The notes: generated by a model from the sequence alone, not told the origin. DNA of 64,000 nt from Treponema sp. (GCA_016290995.1 JAEEVR010000009.1:27100-91099), one strand, 5' to 3'. Numbered from the stretch's first letter, positions 7,476 to 17,411 are shown. Program-made: numbers and translations.

Positions 7476-7579
7476 TATAAAATGGCGCAAAAAAAAGTCT
7501 TTTTTAAATTTTTTTTCTAATTTGTTGAAAAAATCACCAAAAAAACGCGTAACTGTTGTATGATATATACAGAGGAATT

Positions 7580-8956
7580 ATGGCAAAAAAAGGAACGATA
7601 GTTTTTAAGTGCTCGGAATGCGGCTACAGCCAGCCCAAGTGGTTGGGCCGTTGCCCTGAATGCGGCCAATGGAATACGATGCAAGAATCCATTGAGGATC
7701 CCAACGCCGTCGCGGCTTCTTTGCGGGGCTCAAATTCGGCGCAAATGGCAAAGCCCGTTCCGCTTTCTACGGTTCAGGCGTCGGAGGGGGAACGGATTTT
7801 AAGCGGCATTAGCGAGTTTGACCGCGTTTTGGGCGGAGGAGCCACAAAGCGCAGCGCGATTTTGCTTGGCGGCGAGCCCGGAATCGGAAAAAGCACCCTG
7901 TTAATCCAAGCGGCGGCCAATGTAAGCCAAAACCAAGCGGGCCGCGTCCTTTACGTTAGCGGCGAGGAGTCCGCTTCCCAAATAAAAAGCAGGGCCGACC
8001 GCCTTGGCTTGGACACGTCAAAAATAGAAATACTCTGCGCGATGCGGCTGGAAGACACTTTGGCTGCGCTGGACAAATTGAATCCAACATTCGTCGTCGT
8101 TGACTCCATTCAAACAGTTTATTCTGTCGAAGGCGGAATCATTCCCGGAACGGTCAACCAACTCAAGTATTGCTCCAACGAGCTTATCGGCTGGGTAAAG
8201 GAGCGCGACTCGGTTTTGGTTATGACCGCCCACGTCACCAAGGACGGAAACATCGCGGGCCCCAAAGCGTTGGAGCACATGGTGGACACCGTTCTTTCGT
8301 TTGAGCGCAACAACGACGAGACGCGCTTTTTGCGGGCGTTAAAGAACCGCTTTGGCTCGGTTGACGAGCTGGGCATTTTTGAGATGGGCGCCAAGGGCCT
8401 CCTTCCGGTAAAGGACCCAAGCGCGATGTTCATAACCCGCCGCGACGGAGACCAGCCGGCCGGAATCGCCTGCGCCGCCGTCTTTGAAGGAAGCCGAGTT
8501 TTTATGGTCGAAATCCAAGCGCTCACGGTTCCCGCAAAGGCTTCGTTAAGCCGCGTCTATTCAGAAAAGATTGACAGCGCCAGGGTAAGCCGCGTGGCCG
8601 CCGTTTTGGAAAAGCGGGCGGGCATTAGGTTCAGCGACCAAGACATTTACGTGAACGTGGCCGGCGGCATCCGCCTTACCGAAAGCGCGATTGACGCGGC
8701 TTTGGCGGCGGCGCTTTACTCGGCCAGAAGCGATTTGCCTTTGCCAAACGGCAGCGCGCTTGTCGGCGAGCTTAGCTTGGCCGGCGAAATCAGGCCTGTT
8801 TCTAGAATCAAGCAAAGGGTAAAGACCGCCAAAAGTTTGGGCTACGACAAGCTTGTCGCCCCCGAAAAATGCGAGGGCGCGCTTTTTGTCCAAGACGTAA
8901 AGGGCCTTGTCGCGGCGATGTTCAGCGGCAAGAGCGGCTCTAAAAAAGCGACATGA
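7580..8956 (+). CDS. radA: DNA repair protein RadA (Sms)
   Basis: RecA-like ATPase and helicase that extends D-loops and helps branch migration during recombination. The 458-residue protein has the complete family layout: a zinc finger CSECGYSQPKWLGRCPECGQW, a RecA-type core with Walker A GGEPGIGKST, the RadA-specific KNRFGSVDELG motif, and a C-terminal Lon-protease-like domain (ending near SGKSGS) with no expected protease activity. The start was set at the ATG at 7580, preceded by AGAGGA; a longer in-frame start at 7556 would add eight residues not typical of the family. The 3' end overlaps that of the convergent traB-like gene by 17 bases, with no terminator between them. Confidence 0.96.
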   Translation: MAKKGTIVFKCSECGYSQPKWLGRCPECGQWNTMQESIEDPNAVAASLRGSNSAQMAKPVPLSTVQASEGERILSGISEFDRVLGGGATKRSAILLGGEPGIGKSTLLIQAAANVSQNQAGRVLYVSGEESASQIKSRADRLGLDTSKIEILCAMRLEDTLAALDKLNPTFVVVDSIQTVYSVEGGIIPGTVNQLKYCSNELIGWVKERDSVLVMTAHVTKDGNIAGPKALEHMVDTVLSFERNNDETRFLRALKNRFGSVDELGIFEMGAKGLLPVKDPSAMFITRRDGDQPAGIACAAVFEGSRVFMVEIQALTVPAKASLSRVYSEKIDSARVSRVAAVLEKRAGIRFSDQDIYVNVAGGIRLTESAIDAALAAALYSARSDLPLPNGSALVGELSLAGEIRPVSRIKQRVKTAKSLGYDKLVAPEKCEGALFVQDVKGLVAAMFSGKSGSKKAT

Positions 8957-10160
8957 TTTTTGCGGTCAGCTCTTTTACGATTGCGGCGCCGGCCGCGAAA
9001 GTTCCGATTGAGCTTCCCAACGAAGAAAGTACAAAGACCAAAAGGACTCGGGTGATTCTGTTTGAGTAAAAGCCCTTGACTGTCGCCGCGTCGTCAGACA
9101 AGCTTTCCATGTCGCGGACTTTTGGCTTTTTGACAAGCGCTTGTACGATTCCAGTCAAAAGGCCCACACCGACTAGCGGGCAAAGCGAAGTGATCGGCGC
9201 TCCCAAAAAGGCTACCAAAATCGTAAGGGGATGGCCGGCCGCGATTATCGTTCCGATCGCCGCGAGGGCTCCGTTCCAAATTACCCAAGAGCCGACAAAC
9301 TGGCCGCCCATCTTTTTTCCGCCAAAGTAAAAGCCGGCCGCGATAAGCGCGACGATAAGGACCGGGATCGTCCAGCCCAAAATTTTTCCACCGATTCCCT
9401 TGGGCGGAACTTTTGAAATTTCTTCTGTGTCCGTCGTTTCCGTTCCGGCGGCGATCGCTTCCAAATGTTTTTGAACGCCTGGAAGGTGTCCCGCTCCCAA
9501 AATCGCGGTGACGGATTTTGCCTGGTCGCAGTATTCGTTTTTGCATTCCCAAATGTGGGCGGCCAAATAGCGGTCGCGCTCGTCGATCAAAACTTCCTTT
9601 ACTTTTGGAAGGTATTCCGAAAGCTCGCCCATCATCGAATCCATTTCGTTTTCTTTTTTAAGGGACTCGATTTCTTCTTCGCTGATTTCTTCTTTTGTAA
9701 AGGCGGAACTTATCAGCGCCGCCAAAAGCTTGCATTTTCCCCAAAAAGAATTTTTTGCCCAGGCGCGGTTTAGCGTAACTTTAATCGGACGGTCAACCAA
9801 CTCAAAGGGAATGTTTTTGTCTTGGGCTACATCGATCGCCGCGCGCATTTCGTCGCCGGGCTTTACGCCGATGTTTTGGCCCATTCGCTTTTGGAAAGAG
9901 CTGAGAATCAAGTTGGCCAAAATCAAAAGCGCCTCTCCGCGCTTTAAGACTTTTATGATGTCCAAGTCCTTGTATTTTTCGGGATTAGACATCGACTCGT
10001 AGCGGGCGCTGTCCAATTCTATCGCGGCGCATTGCGGGGGATTGTTTTGTATTTCTGTTTTTACTTCTTCGACTGATTGGGCGGAAACGTGGGCCGTTCC
10101 GATTAGGGTGATCTTGCGGCCCGCAAGTTCCAAAACTTTTTTTGTAGAAGATGCTTCCAT
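8940..10160 (-). CDS. TraB/PrgY family membrane protein
   Basis: 406 residues. The cytoplasmic N-terminal TraB domain starts with LIGTAHVSAQSVEEV (GTAHVS is the family signature), AAIELDSARY, a middle helical part, and a second conserved point, ILGAGHLPGV. The C-terminal third (from about residue 255) carries four to five hydrophobic segments (VPPKGIGGKILGWTIPVLIV onward). PrgY/TraB proteins of enterococci reduce peptide pheromone levels; most bacterial homologues have no known function, and the fold is thought to be protease-like. The gene follows the TPR lipid- or periplasm-directed protein with only two bases between them, so the two are co-transcribed. Confidence 0.85.
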   Translation of the reverse strand: MEASSTKKVLELAGRKITLIGTAHVSAQSVEEVKTEIQNNPPQCAAIELDSARYESMSNPEKYKDLDIIKVLKRGEALLILANLILSSFQKRMGQNIGVKPGDEMRAAIDVAQDKNIPFELVDRPIKVTLNRAWAKNSFWGKCKLLAALISSAFTKEEISEEEIESLKKENEMDSMMGELSEYLPKVKEVLIDERDRYLAAHIWECKNEYCDQAKSVTAILGAGHLPGVQKHLEAIAAGTETTDTEEISKVPPKGIGGKILGWTIPVLIVALIAAGFYFGGKKMGGQFVGSWVIWNGALAAIGTIIAAGHPLTILVAFLGAPITSLCPLVGVGLLTGIVQALVKKPKVRDMESLSDDAATVKGFYSNRITRVLLVFVLSSLGSSIGTFAAGAAIVKELTAKIMSLF

Positions 10161-10162
10161 TT

Positions 10163-11569
10163 TTATTTTTCCTTAACGCGCCATTCTGCCAGGCGGAATT
10201 CAAAGAACATCGGGCTTTGTAGCGCCGCGACTTCGTTGTACATTTTTTTGGCAAGTTCCTCGCGGCCTTTTATTTCGTCGTAAAGGCCCATATAGTAGCT
10301 CATCTTTCCTTTTTTGGTGGAATTGTCTTCCTTGATGATTTTTTGCGTGATCAAGTTTTCGGCGTTGGATGGTCCAAGGTCGTGGTAAAGGCGCAGCATC
10401 AAGTATTCCAAAGACTCGTGGTCGCCGTAATTTTTCATAACTTTTTGCAAGAAGGGCTTAACTTCAAAGCCTTTCTTGTCCTTGTACATGCAGGCCGCGA
10501 TGATTAGCGGATACGAAATGTTTTGCGGGTAGTAAGAAAAAGCCTTTTCAAATGAGGCGCGCGCTTCGGCGTAGTTTTCTTCGTGCCAGGCAAGAATTCC
10601 CAAGGCTTCGTATGCAAAATAATACTTGGGGTTTGTCTTGATCACCATTCGGTAGTCGTCCAAGGCCTTGGCGTACATATTTTGCTCGTCGTACAAGCCG
10701 GCCCGGTATGCGTATGCCAAAAAGTAGTCGGGGTTGATTTGAGTCGCGCGCGTCCAGGCTTCTTCGGCCTGCTTGAACTTTCCGCGCATTCTTGAGTAGG
10801 TTCCCCAGTCCATGTAAAAGTCGTATGAAGTCGGATCCAATTCGATGGCCTTTACGATGTTTTCTTCGGCCAGCTTGTAGTTTTCGTCTTCGGCGTAAAG
10901 CTTTCCTTTGTAAGCGTAGGCGATGGCGTTTGTCGGGTCGATGCGCAAAATTTTGTCAAAGGCTTTTTTTGCGTCTTCGATCTTATTCATATAGTAGGAA
11001 GTTTGTCCGTAGCCAAAAAGCGCGTCTTGGTTGTTTTCGTCGCCTTTGAGGGCGGTCATATAGTAGTTTCTGGCTTCCTTGTATTTTTTCTTGAGAACGC
11101 GCTCTCCGCCCAACTCAACGTTGGCGCTGGGGTTTGTGGGGTCAAGGGCAAGGATTTCCTTTATCGCGGCGCTTTTGGCGGAGGCGTTGTTGGAAGCTTT
11201 TGCCAAGACTATTTTCATTTCTTTTATTTCTATGTCGGAGGAATTCTTTTGCTCCAATTCGGCTATGACTTTTTGCGCGTCGGAGGTTTTTCCGGCGCTG
11301 ATCAAAAGGGAGGCGCGGAGTTTTTGCAAGTCGGCGTTTGACGCAAGCGAGGCCGGCATTGAGTCAAAAAGCGCTATGGCGTTTTCCAAAGAGCCGGCTT
11401 GCAGGGCGGCCTGCAATTGCAGCGCGAATCCCGCTTCCTCCGAGGGGGCCTTTTTGTTTTGTTCCGCGGCTTTTTCCTGGTCTTCGTTGATTTTTACGTC
11501 GGCCGCAAAGATGTTGCCCGCCAAAGAAGCGCAAAGGGCTAGGGCTAAAAAGGTCTTTATGGTTTTCAC
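10163..11569 (-). CDS. Secreted tetratricopeptide-repeat protein
   Basis: 468 residues with an N-terminal signal peptide (MKTIKTFLALALCASLAGNIFA, cleavage probably after FAA). After a charged linker come about ten TPR-like helical pairs with the spacing and Gly/Ala/Tyr pattern of the repeat, for example DALFGYGQTSYYMNKIEDAK, AIAYAYKGKLYAEDENYKLA and DFYMDWGTYSRMRGKFKQA. It likely acts as a periplasmic protein-protein scaffold. Start is a GTG at 11567-11569 with GGAGAA six bases upstream. The gene leads the operon with the TraB-like membrane protein, so the two products may cooperate at the cell envelope; that is inference only. The promoter overlaps that of the divergent gene at 11656. Confidence 0.85.
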   Translation of the reverse strand: MKTIKTFLALALCASLAGNIFAADVKINEDQEKAAEQNKKAPSEEAGFALQLQAALQAGSLENAIALFDSMPASLASNADLQKLRASLLISAGKTSDAQKVIAELEQKNSSDIEIKEMKIVLAKASNNASAKSAAIKEILALDPTNPSANVELGGERVLKKKYKEARNYYMTALKGDENNQDALFGYGQTSYYMNKIEDAKKAFDKILRIDPTNAIAYAYKGKLYAEDENYKLAEENIVKAIELDPTSYDFYMDWGTYSRMRGKFKQAEEAWTRATQINPDYFLAYAYRAGLYDEQNMYAKALDDYRMVIKTNPKYYFAYEALGILAWHEENYAEARASFEKAFSYYPQNISYPLIIAACMYKDKKGFEVKPFLQKVMKNYGDHESLEYLMLRLYHDLGPSNAENLITQKIIKEDNSTKKGKMSYYMGLYDEIKGREELAKKMYNEVAALQSPMFFEFRLAEWRVKEK

Positions 11570-11599
11570 AGCAAATTCTCCATTTTAGTATATAGAACG

Positions 11600-11628
11600 A
11601 TTATAGCAAAAAACGCTCTTGAATTTAA
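11600..11628 (-). promoter_or_regulatory. Promoter of the TPR/traB-like operon
   Basis: Minus strand TTAAAT, 17-base spacer, TATAAT. It overlaps the -35 region of the divergent promoter at 11619-11647, so the two probably compete. Confidence 0.55.
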
Positions 11629-11647
11629 GCGCTTTTTTGAATAAAAT
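11619..11647 (+). promoter_or_regulatory. Leaderless-type promoter of the 11656 gene
   Basis: TTGAAT, 17-base spacer, TAAAAT; the -10 ends 8 bases before the ATG at 11656 and no Shine-Dalgarno sequence is present. Confidence 0.6.
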
Positions 11648-11655
11648 CATTCAAT

Positions 11656-13431
11656 ATGCTTAAAAAATCTATTCGTAAGATGTTTGGACTCATTGTCCTT
11701 TATGCCGCTATTATTGTCGGTATTTTTGTATTGCAGTTTAGAAGCGACTCTATTATAAGAAAAAACATTAGGGCCCTTAGGGTTACGCTCGCCGAGCTGA
11801 ATGACAGCAAGGGCGGATCGGCTCTAAAAAACAGTTTTCAAGTAAGCTTTAACGGAATTGCCTTTAGCGCGGACGAAAAGAAGCCTGTAGTTTATTCAAC
11901 CTCTTCGGGCCAGGACGTTCCCGTAACGCTCGTTTCATACAGCCAGCCGGACAAGCTTTCTTACGCCCTTGACTTTACCAACGGCGTCCGCTTGACTTTT
12001 TCTTTGAGCGACGATTCCGACTCCGCCTCTTTGTGGGTGGCCGCCGAAATGCCTGCCAACGCCAGCGCGGTAAAAGTGAACTACGCTCCGTATTCAGGAT
12101 TTTCTGTAAGCGACTTAAAATCCAAGTCCGCGATTTTCACTGGAAAAATCGATTCCTATTCTTTGATCGCTCCCGCCTTGGCCGCCGGAAAAATTCACTT
12201 CCAAAAGAATTCAAAGTCGGCCCACTATTCTATGATGACAAAGCAGAGCGACTTTAGCTTGGACAAGGTCGGCGACTTGGCCTTTGCCTCAAAGAACATT
12301 TACGACCAGACAATCAGCTCGTTGTCGCGCGAAATCATCAACAAGTTCATTTCCGCCTCGCAGACCGAAGCCAACTTTGCCATGACAGTCAACGAGCAAA
12401 GCGTCATTTCGTTCGTCGCCGCGATGGCGCAGGCCGGCCGCTACAACGAGGCGCTTAATTCCGTTCCCGAAGTGTTTGTAAAAGGCAACCGCCGCACTTA
12501 CCAATCGGCGCCCTTCTTTGGATCGATGGCCGACTTGCTTCCGACGCTTACGATGCAAGTTGACAATTTGAACAACATGATTTTGCGCGCCGTGCAGGAA
12601 CGCAGCCTTGACATTTGGACTGTGGACAACTTGGCGGCCTACATGTACACGCAAGGAAACCGCGGAAACATCGCCTTGCTTGCCGCGATTCCCGCTTCTA
12701 TGACCGAATTGAATTTGACTGTGGGACAGGCCGCCGGAATCTTGCGCTCTTGGGCTTACTTTGCCGCGCAGGACTCTTCGCTTGCCAAGCCTTTGGAGCC
12801 TGTGCTTGAATTGTGCGCGCAAAGAATCGTCAAGGCTTGCTCGCTTGACGGCGAAAAGGTTTTGCTTATCGAAAACGACGCGCCGATTTCCGTCTTGAGC
12901 GCGGCGACCGCCGGCGACGCTCTTGCGGTTTACGGAAAGGCTTCCGGACAAAGCGCGATCGAAAACTGCGGTTACTTGATCGTAAACTCTTACGCGGGCG
13001 ACACCGCCGCCTTGGACTTGCGCGCCACCGCGGAGTTGTATCCTGTTTTGGTTCACGGAAACAATTTCTATCCGCATTACGTTTTGCTTAAGACGATGGA
13101 AGGCGAGAACGTTTGGGCGTGGACAATCGCTTCGAACATCCAATACTACCGCGACGAAAACTTGACGATTTCGCTCAACATCGATTTCCCTGTCGGACTT
13201 TCGCACTACATGTTCGTCCGCGGAATCACGCCTTTCTTGCGCATACAAATTTACAACATGGACTTCCGCACAGACCCGCGCTTTGAAATCTACAATTCTT
13301 CGGGCTACATCTACCGTTCCGCCGCGCAAACATTGCTGCTCAAGAGCCGCCACCGCGAACAGAACGAAGTCATCCGTCTTTACTATCGCGACGTTGTTGA
13401 GGATTACGAGGAAGAAGAAGCCGCGGAATAA
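11656..13431 (+). CDS. Membrane-anchored protein of unknown function
   Basis: 591 residues. One N-terminal transmembrane helix (about residues 9-26, MFGLIVLYAAIIVGIFVLQF) anchors a large extracytoplasmic domain; there is no lipobox. The first ~200 residues are rich in beta-strand patterns and Ser/Asp. The middle (about 210-400) is alpha-helical with regular helix pairs. The C-terminal part returns to beta and ends in an acidic tail (DYEEEEAAE). I do not recognise the family. It is placed between a secreted TPR operon and a DUF2130 gene 15 bases downstream, with which it is probably co-transcribed. The ATG has no ribosome-binding site and a promoter very close by, so translation is likely leaderless. 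Confidence 0.75.
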   Translation: MLKKSIRKMFGLIVLYAAIIVGIFVLQFRSDSIIRKNIRALRVTLAELNDSKGGSALKNSFQVSFNGIAFSADEKKPVVYSTSSGQDVPVTLVSYSQPDKLSYALDFTNGVRLTFSLSDDSDSASLWVAAEMPANASAVKVNYAPYSGFSVSDLKSKSAIFTGKIDSYSLIAPALAAGKIHFQKNSKSAHYSMMTKQSDFSLDKVGDLAFASKNIYDQTISSLSREIINKFISASQTEANFAMTVNEQSVISFVAAMAQAGRYNEALNSVPEVFVKGNRRTYQSAPFFGSMADLLPTLTMQVDNLNNMILRAVQERSLDIWTVDNLAAYMYTQGNRGNIALLAAIPASMTELNLTVGQAAGILRSWAYFAAQDSSLAKPLEPVLELCAQRIVKACSLDGEKVLLIENDAPISVLSAATAGDALAVYGKASGQSAIENCGYLIVNSYAGDTAALDLRATAELYPVLVHGNNFYPHYVLLKTMEGENVWAWTIASNIQYYRDENLTISLNIDFPVGLSHYMFVRGITPFLRIQIYNMDFRTDPRFEIYNSSGYIYRSAAQTLLLKSRHREQNEVIRLYYRDVVEDYEEEEAAE

Positions 13432-13446
13432 CGCAAAGGAACAAGC

Positions 13447-14697
13447 ATGAAGCAAATTCGCGTAATCGCAGAAAGCAAGAACAAGCTGGTGCTGGACGAG
13501 GACGCCCAAAAGGGCGACTGGATAGACTTGGCGCAAATCAATTCCGTGGACACGGGCTTGGTTGAAAAGGCGCTGGCCGCGGGAGCCGACAAGGTTTACC
13601 AAGAAAAGCTTAAGGCGGCCAAAAGCGAATTTGAATTGCATAACCAAAAACAAATCGCGGAACTCCAAGCCAAAATTTCTTCATTTGAAAACGAAAAAAA
13701 ACTTGCGGTGGCCGAAGCGCTTTCCAAAAAAGATTCTGAAATTTCCGATCTAAAGCAAAAGCTTGTAGCGGGAGAATCGCAAAAGCAGCTTGAGCTTCAA
13801 AAACTTTCCAACCAGCTTGAAAACGCGGCGAGCAAGGCCAAGCTTAACGAGGACAGCTTAAAGCAAAATTTTGAAAGCCAGCTAAAATTAAAGGACGAGC
13901 AAATCGCCTACTACAAGGACCTCAAGGCCAAGATGTCAACCAAGATGATCGGCGAATCTCTTGAAGTCCATTGCAAAACTTTGTTCGAGCAATTCCTTAG
14001 GCCAGTCATGCCCTCAGCTTATTTTGAAAAGGACAACGAAGTTTCGCGCGCGTCGGGCAGCAAGGGCGACTTTATTTTTCGCGACAGCGAGGACGGCCTT
14101 GAATACATTTCGATTATGTTCGAGATGAAAAACGAGGCGGACGAGACAGCCACCAAGCATACAAACGAATCTTTCTTTAAGGAATTGGACAAGGACCGCC
14201 GCGAAAAAAAATGCGAGTACGCCGTTCTTGTTTCTTTGTTGGAAAAGGACAGCGAGCTTTACAACGGCGGAATCGTTGACGTTTCGCATAAGTTCCCCAA
14301 GATGTATGTGATCCGCCCGCAATTTTTTATCCCGCTCATCACGCTGTTGCGCAACGCCGCGCGCAATTCTTTGGAATACCAAAGACAATTGCAAGTGGCA
14401 AAGAACCAGTCAATCGACATCACGAACTTTGAAGAAAAACTTATGGATTTTAAGACCGGCTTTGACAGAAACTACAAGCTGGCCAGCGACAAATTCCAAA
14501 CGGCGATTGACGAGATTGACAAGACGATCGACCACTTGCAAAAAATAAAGGACGCGCTTCTTGGAAGCGAAAACAATTTGCGCCTTGCCAACAACAAGCT
14601 TGACGACCTTTCGATAAAAAAGTTGACTCGCGGAAATCCCACGATGACCGAAAAATTCGCCGCGCTAAAGTCGCAAGAGCAAGGCGGCTCGCTTTAG
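13447..14697 (+). CDS. DUF2130 family protein with PD-(D/E)XK-like core
   Basis: 416 residues. After a short N-terminal region comes a long coiled coil (about 60-160, rich in Lys/Glu/Gln heptads). The DUF2130 domain follows: [18 protein letters not shown], then [20 protein letters not shown] leading to FEMKNE, which reads as an Asp...Glu-x-Lys nuclease-fold triad. [20 protein letters not shown] and [19 protein letters not shown] segments complete the domain, and a second helical tail ends the chain. DUF2130 has been classed with restriction-endonuclease-like folds but no activity has been proven to my knowledge. A DNA methyltransferase begins four bases after the stop, so a restriction-modification or DNA-processing partnership is possible. 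RBS AAGGAA. Confidence 0.82.
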   Translation: MKQIRVIAESKNKLVLDEDAQKGDWIDLAQINSVDTGLVEKALAAGADKVYQEKLKAAKSEFELHNQKQIAELQAKISSFENEKKLAVAEALSKKDSEISDLKQKLVAGESQKQLELQKLSNQLENAASKAKLNEDSLKQNFESQLKLKDEQIAYYKDLKAKMSTKMIGESLEVHCKTLFEQFLRPVMPSAYFEKDNEVSRASGSKGDFIFRDSEDGLEYISIMFEMKNEADETATKHTNESFFKELDKDRREKKCEYAVLVSLLEKDSELYNGGIVDVSHKFPKMYVIRPQFFIPLITLLRNAARNSLEYQRQLQVAKNQSIDITNFEEKLMDFKTGFDRNYKLASDKFQTAIDEIDKTIDHLQKIKDALLGSENNLRLANNKLDDLSIKKLTRGNPTMTEKFAALKSQEQGGSL

Positions 14698-14700
14698 CCT

Positions 14701-15696
14701 ATGCAAAAGGAACGCGCCAAAAACAATCGCACTCTCACTTTGACCGAGGAAGAGATTCCAGCCTTGCGCTCAAAGCTTTTGACCGATGCGGATTTGCGCG
14801 CGGCCGCGATTTCTGGCGCGGAAACAAGCCTAAAAAGCGGCGGCGTCCTCGCGACTGCAACCGAAAACAAAATCATAAACGCTGATTTGTTCGAGGCCCT
14901 TCCGCTTTTGCCGGACGCTTTCGCCGACCTTATAATCATAGATCCGCCATACAATCTTAGCAAAAATTTTGGCGGTCTAAAATTCAACGAGCGCTCCGAC
15001 GCCGCCTACGACGAATACCTTGCGTCTTGGTTCCCCGCGGTTTGCAGAAAGCTAAAGGCCAATGGAAGCCTTTACATTTGCGGCGACTGGAAGTGCTCGT
15101 CGGCTTTGCAGCGCGCGGTCCAAAAAGAGTTGACGGTGATGAACAGAATCACTTGGCAGCGCGAAAAAGGCCGCGGCGCAAAAAGCAATTGGAAAAACGG
15201 AATGGAAGACATTTGGTTTGCGGTAAAGAATCCCGACGACTATTACTTTGACGTTGAGGCCGTGAAGCTAAAGCGAAAAGTTTTGGCCCCCTACACGCAG
15301 GATGGAAAGCCAAAAGATTGGGAGAGCGACGCGGCCGGCAATTTTAGGCTTACGCATCCCAGCAATTTTTGGGACGACATTTCGATTCCCTTTTGGTCGA
15401 TGCCCGAAAATACCGACCATCCGACGCAAAAACCCGAAAAGCTTTACGCCAAGTTGATATTGGCTTCTTGCAAAAAAGGCGGAATGGTGTTCGACCCCTT
15501 TTTGGGGAGCGGAACAAGCGCCGTCGTCGCCAAAAAACTAGGCCGAAACTTTTGCGGAATAGAAATTAACGAAGAATATTGCTTGTGGGCGCAAAAGCGC
15601 TTGGACCGCGTCGAAGACGACGCGAGCATCCAGGGCTACGCCGACGGCGTTTTTTGGGAGCGAAACTCGCTGGCCGAGCAAGCTCGAAAAAAATAG
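14701..15696 (+). CDS. Beta-class site-specific DNA methyltransferase (N6-adenine or N4-cytosine)
   Basis: 331-residue SAM-dependent DNA methylase. The catalytic motif IV is IIDPPYN (DPPY) at about residue 81, and the SAM-binding motif I FDPFLGSGTS comes near the C-terminus, followed by GIEINEEYC. The order IV, target-recognition region, I defines the beta class that includes CcrM and HinfI-type enzymes. DPPY favours N6-adenine methylation, but N4-cytosine cannot be excluded. It lies four bases after the DUF2130 gene and was probably transcribed with it. There is no recognisable conventional restriction enzyme gene beside it. Codon use resembles the host core, so it is not obviously recent. 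Could be an orphan regulatory methylase. Confidence 0.9.
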   Translation: MQKERAKNNRTLTLTEEEIPALRSKLLTDADLRAAAISGAETSLKSGGVLATATENKIINADLFEALPLLPDAFADLIIIDPPYNLSKNFGGLKFNERSDAAYDEYLASWFPAVCRKLKANGSLYICGDWKCSSALQRAVQKELTVMNRITWQREKGRGAKSNWKNGMEDIWFAVKNPDDYYFDVEAVKLKRKVLAPYTQDGKPKDWESDAAGNFRLTHPSNFWDDISIPFWSMPENTDHPTQKPEKLYAKLILASCKKGGMVFDPFLGSGTSAVVAKKLGRNFCGIEINEEYCLWAQKRLDRVEDDASIQGYADGVFWERNSLAEQARKK

Positions 15697-15705
15697 GAGG
15701 AAGTT

Positions 15706-17400
15706 ATGAAAAAATTATTCGCTTTATTTGTCGCTATGTTTTCGCTCGCGCTCGTTTCATGCGGACAACGCGGTGACGTTACGATCGTTTACACGAATGA
15801 CGTTCATACTTATATCAATAAGGGCTTGGCTTACGGCAATGTGGCCGCGCTAAAAGAAGATCTTCTTGCGCAGGGAAAAAATGTCGCGCTCGTTGACGCG
15901 GGCGACTTTATACAAGGAACGGTTTACGGCGCTATGGACCAGGGCGCCAATGTCGTCAAGTTTATGAACGCCGCCGGATACGACCTTGCCGTTTTTGGAA
16001 ACCACGAATTTGATTACGGAATGGAGCGGGCGCTTGACGTTATAAAAGAGGCGGCCTTTCCTCTTGTCGCCTGCAACTTTATTCACGCAAAGGACAATAA
16101 GCCTGTTGTCGCGCCCTATAAAATTTTGCGTCTTGGAAAGTCGCGCGTGGCCTTTGTGGGAATCATGACTCCCGACACGTTGTCAAAGTCTTCGCCCAAA
16201 CATTTTATGGACAAAGACGGAAAGACTTTTCTTTACAAGATTCTTGGCTGCGACGCCAAGGAAGACCTTTACGAGAGCGTTCAAAAAACTGTCGACCAGG
16301 CCGCGCGCAAGGCCGACTATGTCGTTGCCCTTGGCCATTTGGGCGTTGACGAAAGTTCCGCTCCTTGGCGAAGCGAAGACGTCATCGCGCGCACGCACGG
16401 CATAGACGCTTTTATCGACGGACATTCGCATACTGTTATGGAACAAAAGTTTGTCAAAAACGACAAAGGCCAGGACGTTCTTTTGACGCAGACCGGCTGC
16501 TACTTTGGAGCGATTGGCCTTGTGGAATTGAATGGCGACCAAAAGTCTTCGCGCTTGATAAAAGATTACAAACCTTCAGACGAAAAAGTTGACTCGCTTG
16601 TCAGCGATTGGATGGCTCAAGTTGACAAACACATGGGAACAAAAATCGCGTCCTGCGACTTTCCTCTTTGCGCCAATTCGCCGGTTGGAAATCATGAGCG
16701 CCTTGTCCGAAAGCAGGAAAGCAATTTGGGCGATTTTGTCTCCGACGCTTTTTATTGGCACTTTAATTTTGTTGAAGGCCTTGACTGCGACCTGGCGTTT
16801 GAAAACGGCGGCGGATTGAGAAGCGACATTCCCGCGGGCGACGTGACTTACAGCGCCGTTAAAACAGTCCTTCCTTTTGGAAATGACGTTTGCCTTGTGG
16901 AACTGACCGGCCGCCAAATTTTTGACGCGTTGGAATTCGGCGCGCGCTTTGTCGGCCTTGGTGACAACGGAGGCTTTATGCACGCGGCCGGCATGCGCTA
17001 TAAAATTGACGCGACAATTCCCACAGCCGTAAAGACAAATTCTGAAGAGCTTTGGCTTTCAAGCCCCGGCCCTTACCGCGTTTCTGACGTTCAAGTTTAC
17101 GACAAAAAAAGCGGCGCTTACGTTCCGCTCGACATGGAAAAGCGCTACGCTGTGGCCGGCCTTAGCTTTACCCTGCGCGAGATGGGCGACGGCTTTGCCA
17201 TGTTCGAAAACGTCAAGGCCATAAAAAATTACGCGGGCGAAGACTTTATCATCGCCGCAAATTACGCCATGGCCTTTGCCAAGGGAACGGACGGCATGGC
17301 GTCGATTTCTTCCGCGAACAGCCCGCTGGCTTCTTACAAAAATTATCTTTTGAATTACGAAAAGCCTGAAGGCTCGGGCAGGATTGTGATAAAGAAATAA
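15706..17400 (+). CDS. 5'-nucleotidase/UshA-type lipoprotein
   Basis: Periplasmic metallophosphoesterase that removes phosphate from nucleotides or related esters. The signal peptide ends in a lipobox (LALVSC, Cys about residue 19), so the 564-residue protein is a lipoprotein. N-terminal metal-binding motifs are all present: TNDVHTY (Asp-x-His), DAGDFIQG, GNHEFDYG, GHLGVD and DGHSHT. The C-terminal substrate domain begins around NLGDFVSDAFYW and contains ENGGGLRSDIPAG and VLPFGN, as in UshA. An unusually good AGGAGGAAGTT ribosome-binding site precedes the ATG. It is 9 bases after the methyltransferase, though it may have its own expression. Supplies nucleosides and phosphate from external nucleotides. 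Confidence 0.93.
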   Translation: MKKLFALFVAMFSLALVSCGQRGDVTIVYTNDVHTYINKGLAYGNVAALKEDLLAQGKNVALVDAGDFIQGTVYGAMDQGANVVKFMNAAGYDLAVFGNHEFDYGMERALDVIKEAAFPLVACNFIHAKDNKPVVAPYKILRLGKSRVAFVGIMTPDTLSKSSPKHFMDKDGKTFLYKILGCDAKEDLYESVQKTVDQAARKADYVVALGHLGVDESSAPWRSEDVIARTHGIDAFIDGHSHTVMEQKFVKNDKGQDVLLTQTGCYFGAIGLVELNGDQKSSRLIKDYKPSDEKVDSLVSDWMAQVDKHMGTKIASCDFPLCANSPVGNHERLVRKQESNLGDFVSDAFYWHFNFVEGLDCDLAFENGGGLRSDIPAGDVTYSAVKTVLPFGNDVCLVELTGRQIFDALEFGARFVGLGDNGGFMHAAGMRYKIDATIPTAVKTNSEELWLSSPGPYRVSDVQVYDKKSGAYVPLDMEKRYAVAGLSFTLREMGDGFAMFENVKAIKNYAGEDFIIAANYAMAFAKGTDGMASISSANSPLASYKNYLLNYEKPEGSGRIVIKK

Positions 17401-17411
17401 GCCATTTTATT

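Noticed and set aside
12289..13668. 459-codon open frame on the minus strand inside the 11656 and 13447 genes
   Set aside because: It is the reverse of well-supported plus-strand genes with promoter and coding character; its product is low-complexity in Val/Arg/Gln with no recognisable domain.
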